Below, in pieces: positions 61,393 through 64,000 of a DNA stretch of 64,000 bases. A program made the position numbers and the translations under genes. Origin of the DNA: Edaphobacter bradus (lineage in GTDB: Bacteria; Acidobacteriota; Terriglobia; Terriglobales; Acidobacteriaceae); NCBI RefSeq assembly GCF_025685645.1, contig NZ_JAGSYF010000003.1, positions 124,001 to 188,000 on the forward strand, in the 5' to 3' direction. The notes below the pieces were generated by a model that saw only the letters and a program-made list of their open reading frames with translations, was not told the origin of the DNA and did not search any database. Position 1 is the stretch's first letter. Each line of letters starts with the position of its first letter.

Positions 61393-62103
61393 ATGATGTT
61401 GGAGACGAAGACGAAGGGGATTCGACTGCCCAAAGGGCTTTCGGCAGGAAGGTTGAGCAACTGGGCGTTGGCTGGAGCGCTAGCGATGCTGGCGACGGCA
61501 GGAACCGTACAGGCGGCGGCGCAGACCAGCAAGATCGGACCGGCGGCTCCAGTGACCTACGACAATAAGTGGGAGATCTTCGGCGGCCTGAACTTTCAGA
61601 ACTTCCAGGCCGGGCAGTCCCTGCCGAAGCGCATGAACCTTGGCGGCGGTGAGGTGCTGGGAACGTACTGGATTACGCCGAAGCTTGGCCTGGGCGCCGA
61701 GTGGAGAGGCGACTGGGGAACGACGCCGATCATGCCGAACCCGTACTTCAACGGCCGGGCGCTGGTGTCTCTTAATGGTGGGCTGCTGGGCGCGCAGTAT
61801 CGCGGGCCGAAGAACCAGTATGCCGCGCTGAACTATCATGCCTACTTCGGCGCGTCGCATGGCGACTTCACCCATAGCACGGGACATTTTCCGCCGCAGT
61901 TTCTTCCGACGACGGGACTGTATACGAACCGCACAAAGCCGATTGCGGCGCTGGGTGGAAGCGTGGACTTCAACTTCAAGAAGAACTTCGCGTTCCGGCT
62001 GTCTCCGGACCTGATCCTGGAGCACTTCGGAAGCGAGACAAGGGAGTTTATCGGCATCTCGGGCGGCGTGGTGTGGAGGATCGGCAAGCGGCAAAGTAGG
62101 TGA
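61393..62103 (+). CDS. Outer-membrane beta-barrel protein
   Basis: A 236-residue exported protein: signal sequence about 1-44 (long basic start, LAGALAMLATAGTVQAAAQ), then about eight amphipathic strands (WEIFGGLNFQNFQ; GGEVLGTYWITPKLGLGAEW; FAFRLSPDLILEHFG) ending GISGGVVWRIGKRQSR, an OmpA/OmpW-like 8-strand barrel pattern. Function unknown. Two adjacent ATGs (61393 and 61396) are possible starts after CAGGAG. Confidence 0.75.
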   Translation: MMLETKTKGIRLPKGLSAGRLSNWALAGALAMLATAGTVQAAAQTSKIGPAAPVTYDNKWEIFGGLNFQNFQAGQSLPKRMNLGGGEVLGTYWITPKLGLGAEWRGDWGTTPIMPNPYFNGRALVSLNGGLLGAQYRGPKNQYAALNYHAYFGASHGDFTHSTGHFPPQFLPTTGLYTNRTKPIAALGGSVDFNFKKNFAFRLSPDLILEHFGSETREFIGISGGVVWRIGKRQSR

Positions 62104-62108
62104 TAGGT

Positions 62109-62212
62109 GACCGCGGATTCGCGCGGAGAAGCACGGATTTCAAAAGCGATTTTGAATTGCTCTTTTGAAATTTCGATCCGTGTTTGTCCGTTTGAATCCG
62201 CGGTCGTTTTTT
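62109..62212. repeat. Large imperfect inverted repeat between OMP gene and glgC
   Basis: GACCGCGGATTC (62109-62120) pairs with GAATCCGCGGTC (62194-62205). Inside, CACGGAT and TTTCAAAAG pair with CTTTTGAAA and ATCCGTG, so nearly the whole 97 bp can fold into one long hairpin, followed by GTTTTTT. It looks like a mobile palindromic repeat of the type found between acidobacterial genes and could terminate both convergent genes. Confidence 0.75.
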
Positions 62213-62223
62213 AACCGCAGTTG

Positions 62224-63477
62224 TCAGCCCGGCTGGAGGAACTCAGGCGAGACGGGGTTCTCGAAGACGGAGTAGTCGCGGGTGACGACGGTGATTCCGC
62301 TGGAGGTGACGAAGTAGTTCTTCTTGTCCTCTTGCGGGTCGTAGCCGATTACGGTTCCGTCGGGGATGTGGACGTCGCGGTCGATGATGGCGTGCCGCAC
62401 GCGGCAGTGGCGGCCGATGTTGACGTGGGAGAAGATGATGCTGGAGTCGACGTCTGCGTAGGAGTTGACGCGGACGTCCTGCGAGAGGACGGAGTCGCGG
62501 ACGACCGCGCCCGACACGATGGAGCCGGCCGAGACGATGGAGTTGATGCCCATGCCGGTGCGTCCGGGCTCGCCGAAGACGAACTTGGCGGGCGGGTACT
62601 GGTAGGGCCTGGTGCGCATGGGCCAGGACTTGTCGTAAAGGTTGAAGATTGGGGTGACGCTGGCGACGTCCATGTTGGCCTCGTAGTAGGCCTCGAGTGT
62701 GCCGACGTCGCGCCAGTAGAGAGCCTTCTGCTTGTTCTCGTCGACGAAGTTGAAGGCGTGCATCCGGTAGCGGCCGAGAAGCTTGGGCAGGATGTCGTGG
62801 CCGAAGTCGTGCTTGGAGTGTGGGTCCTCGGCGTCGCGGATGAGCTCGGGCAGAAGGACGTCGGTGTTGAAGAGATAGATTCCCATGGAGACATCGACCA
62901 TGTCGGGCGTGAAGGGCGAGCGGAGGCTGGTCTCCTTGGGCTTCTCGATGAAGCCGGTGACCTCGCCGTTGCGCGCGACCTCGACGACTCCGAAGGCCGA
63001 GACCTCAGAGGGTGAGATGGGAAGCGTGGCGAGGGTGACGTCTGCTCCGGAGTCGATGTGCTGCTGAAGCATGAGGTCGTAGTTCATCTTGTAGATGTGG
63101 TCGCCGGAGAGGATGATGACGTATTTGGGCTCTTCGGAGCCGATGGAGTAGATGTTCTGGTAGACGGCGTCGGCTGTGCCCTGGTACCAAGACTTGGAGA
63201 CGCGCTGCATGGGCGAGAGGATCTCGATGAACTCGCCGAGCTCGTTGGCGACGATCGGGCCCCAGCCCTCGCGAATGTGGCGGTTCAGCGAGAGCGCCTT
63301 GTACTGCGTGAGGATGTAGACGCGGCGCAGGTCGGAGTTGATGCAGTTGGAGAGGGTGATATCGATGATGCGGTATTGCCCGGCGAATGGAACGGCGGGC
63401 TTGGCGCGGTCGCGCGTGAGTGGAAAAAGCCTTTCGCCAGCACCTCCAGCGAGCAGAACTCCCAACGTATCTCTCAT
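62224..63477 (-). CDS. glgC: Glucose-1-phosphate adenylyltransferase
   Basis: Makes ADP-glucose for glycogen (and trehalose) synthesis. The 417-residue protein starts MRDTLGVLLAGGAGERLFPL with the nucleotide-binding loop, followed by KPAVPFAGQYRIIDITLSNC, GTADAVYQNI, IILSGDHIYKMNY, the substrate-binding GFIEKPKE and the C-terminal left-handed beta-helix (about 300-417: SIVSAGSIVSGAVVRDSVLS; HCRVRHAIIDRDVHIPDGTVIG). The length and motifs are those of a full allosteric GlgC subunit. No other glycogen gene is in the window. Confidence 0.95.
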   Translation of the reverse strand: MRDTLGVLLAGGAGERLFPLTRDRAKPAVPFAGQYRIIDITLSNCINSDLRRVYILTQYKALSLNRHIREGWGPIVANELGEFIEILSPMQRVSKSWYQGTADAVYQNIYSIGSEEPKYVIILSGDHIYKMNYDLMLQQHIDSGADVTLATLPISPSEVSAFGVVEVARNGEVTGFIEKPKETSLRSPFTPDMVDVSMGIYLFNTDVLLPELIRDAEDPHSKHDFGHDILPKLLGRYRMHAFNFVDENKQKALYWRDVGTLEAYYEANMDVASVTPIFNLYDKSWPMRTRPYQYPPAKFVFGEPGRTGMGINSIVSAGSIVSGAVVRDSVLSQDVRVNSYADVDSSIIFSHVNIGRHCRVRHAIIDRDVHIPDGTVIGYDPQEDKKNYFVTSSGITVVTRDYSVFENPVSPEFLQPG

Positions 63478-63693
63478 GATCCGATTACCTCGCGAATTCA
63501 GAAGCCCCTTCGTTCCCTAAGATGCACAAAAACAGAGGCGCATCGGACGGGAAACGCGAGTCTATCACGTGGTCATGGACTTTGTGGCGTACACACATCG
63601 TTTGTATGTGTGCACGCGCACAGAAACGGCGCTGGCGAGCCATAAGAGATGGCTCGATGGGAAAGCGAGGGGCGGCTCGCTACGGGCGGCTCG

Positions 63694-63996
63694 CTACGCT
63701 CCAGGGGCGGAATCGCCTGAGTCGGTCTCGGTCGATTCGGTGAGACTGATCCGAAGGGACTTCAGAAAGGTCAGGTCGCTCTGGGTGAATGGGCCGTCGC
63801 CCGCCTGCTCCTCGGCTTCCGCGGTCTCCTCAGGCTCAACCTCGTTGAGGCCGATGGTGGCCTCGAGCATGAGGAGGACGTCGAAGCCCTGCTCGCGGAT
63901 GTTCTTGACGACACCTGCGATGTCTTCAGACTCGGAGACGGACTCGTGGATAGCCTCGCCTAGCTTCTGGATCAGGTTTTTGACCTTTTGATTCAA
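63694..63996 (-). CDS. Hypothetical protein (possibly cut by window end)
   Basis: Unrecognised acidic protein of at least 100 residues. The only start in the window is TTG at 63996, and the reading frame stays open to the last base, so the true start may lie beyond. Residues 1-40 form helices (KVKNLIQKLGEAIHESVSES; VVKNIREQGFDVLLMLE), followed by a Glu/Ala-rich linker and DLTFLKSLRISL. No membrane segment. Cytoplasmic, function unknown. Confidence 0.55.
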   Translation of the reverse strand: MNQKVKNLIQKLGEAIHESVSESEDIAGVVKNIREQGFDVLLMLEATIGLNEVEPEETAEAEEQAGDGPFTQSDLTFLKSLRISLTESTETDSGDSAPGA

Positions 63997-64000
63997 TGCC

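Overview
The window is chromosomal DNA from a GC-rich Gram-negative bacterium, most likely an acidobacterium of the Terriglobia (Granulicella/Edaphobacter/Terriglobus-like). This is inferred from the 1223-residue TonB-dependent receptor with a carboxypeptidase-regulatory-like N-terminus, paired VWA proteins of the acidobacterial type, tandem lactonase-like propeller lipoproteins, the class II ribonucleotide reductase, and small interspersed repeats whose translation reads VILSEAKNP. Genes are dense on both strands. No rRNA, tRNA or CRISPR array was seen.

Layout. 1-1.0 kb: tail of a probable accessory segment, with one unknown ORF and iteron-like repeats resembling a transposon end. 1.0-4.55 kb: nrdJ with a NrdR-type operator; its 3' part carries a heptanucleotide repeat and an interspersed repeat inside the coding frame. 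4.9-10.8 kb: housekeeping genes (HNH nuclease, thioredoxin-like protein, carbonic anhydrase overlapping a bestrophin-like channel, CorA, DUF2007 protein, LolD/MacB-type ATPase). 11.2-15.0 kb: a four-gene operon resembling the Pseudomonas Fap functional-amyloid system: two secreted Asn/Ser/Val-rich subunits sharing a repeat, a secreted C39-type cysteine peptidase, and an outer-membrane barrel with an N-terminal coiled coil. This is the most interesting locus here. 15-23.6 kb: acpS, an MlaD/MCE protein, an M13 metallopeptidase and three tandem propeller lipoproteins. 23.5-33 kb: surface-polysaccharide/membrane region with a GT39 enzyme, a Wzy-like polymerase, an FtsX-type permease, a SAM methyltransferase, GT87-like proteins (one broken) and a RodZ-like HTH protein.

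33-43 kb: the TonB receptor, then methyl-cycle genes metK and ahcY flanking ada and an MFS transporter. 43-48.1 kb: DUF4397 lipoprotein, LssY-C protein, a large PDZ/membrane/GAF/PP2C phosphatase and a periplasmic HhH protein. 48.2-56.3 kb: the histidine operon hisI-G-D-C-B-H-(YcxB-like)-F, with hisA beyond an antisense CHAD gene. The operon is preceded by a 28-codon leader peptide with eight His codons (six in a row) and a terminator, a classical attenuator. 56.3-64 kb: two VWA proteins, a DMT exporter, PPK2, a TatA-type subunit, an outer-membrane protein, glgC and a partial gene.

Functional threads: the his genes encode most of histidine biosynthesis (hisE and the HolP phosphatase were not seen); metK and ahcY form the SAM/SAH part of the methyl cycle; carbonic anhydrase plus bestrophin probably handle bicarbonate; the Fap-like operon probably secretes and assembles surface fibres. 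Functional calls rest on reading motifs by eye, with no database search.
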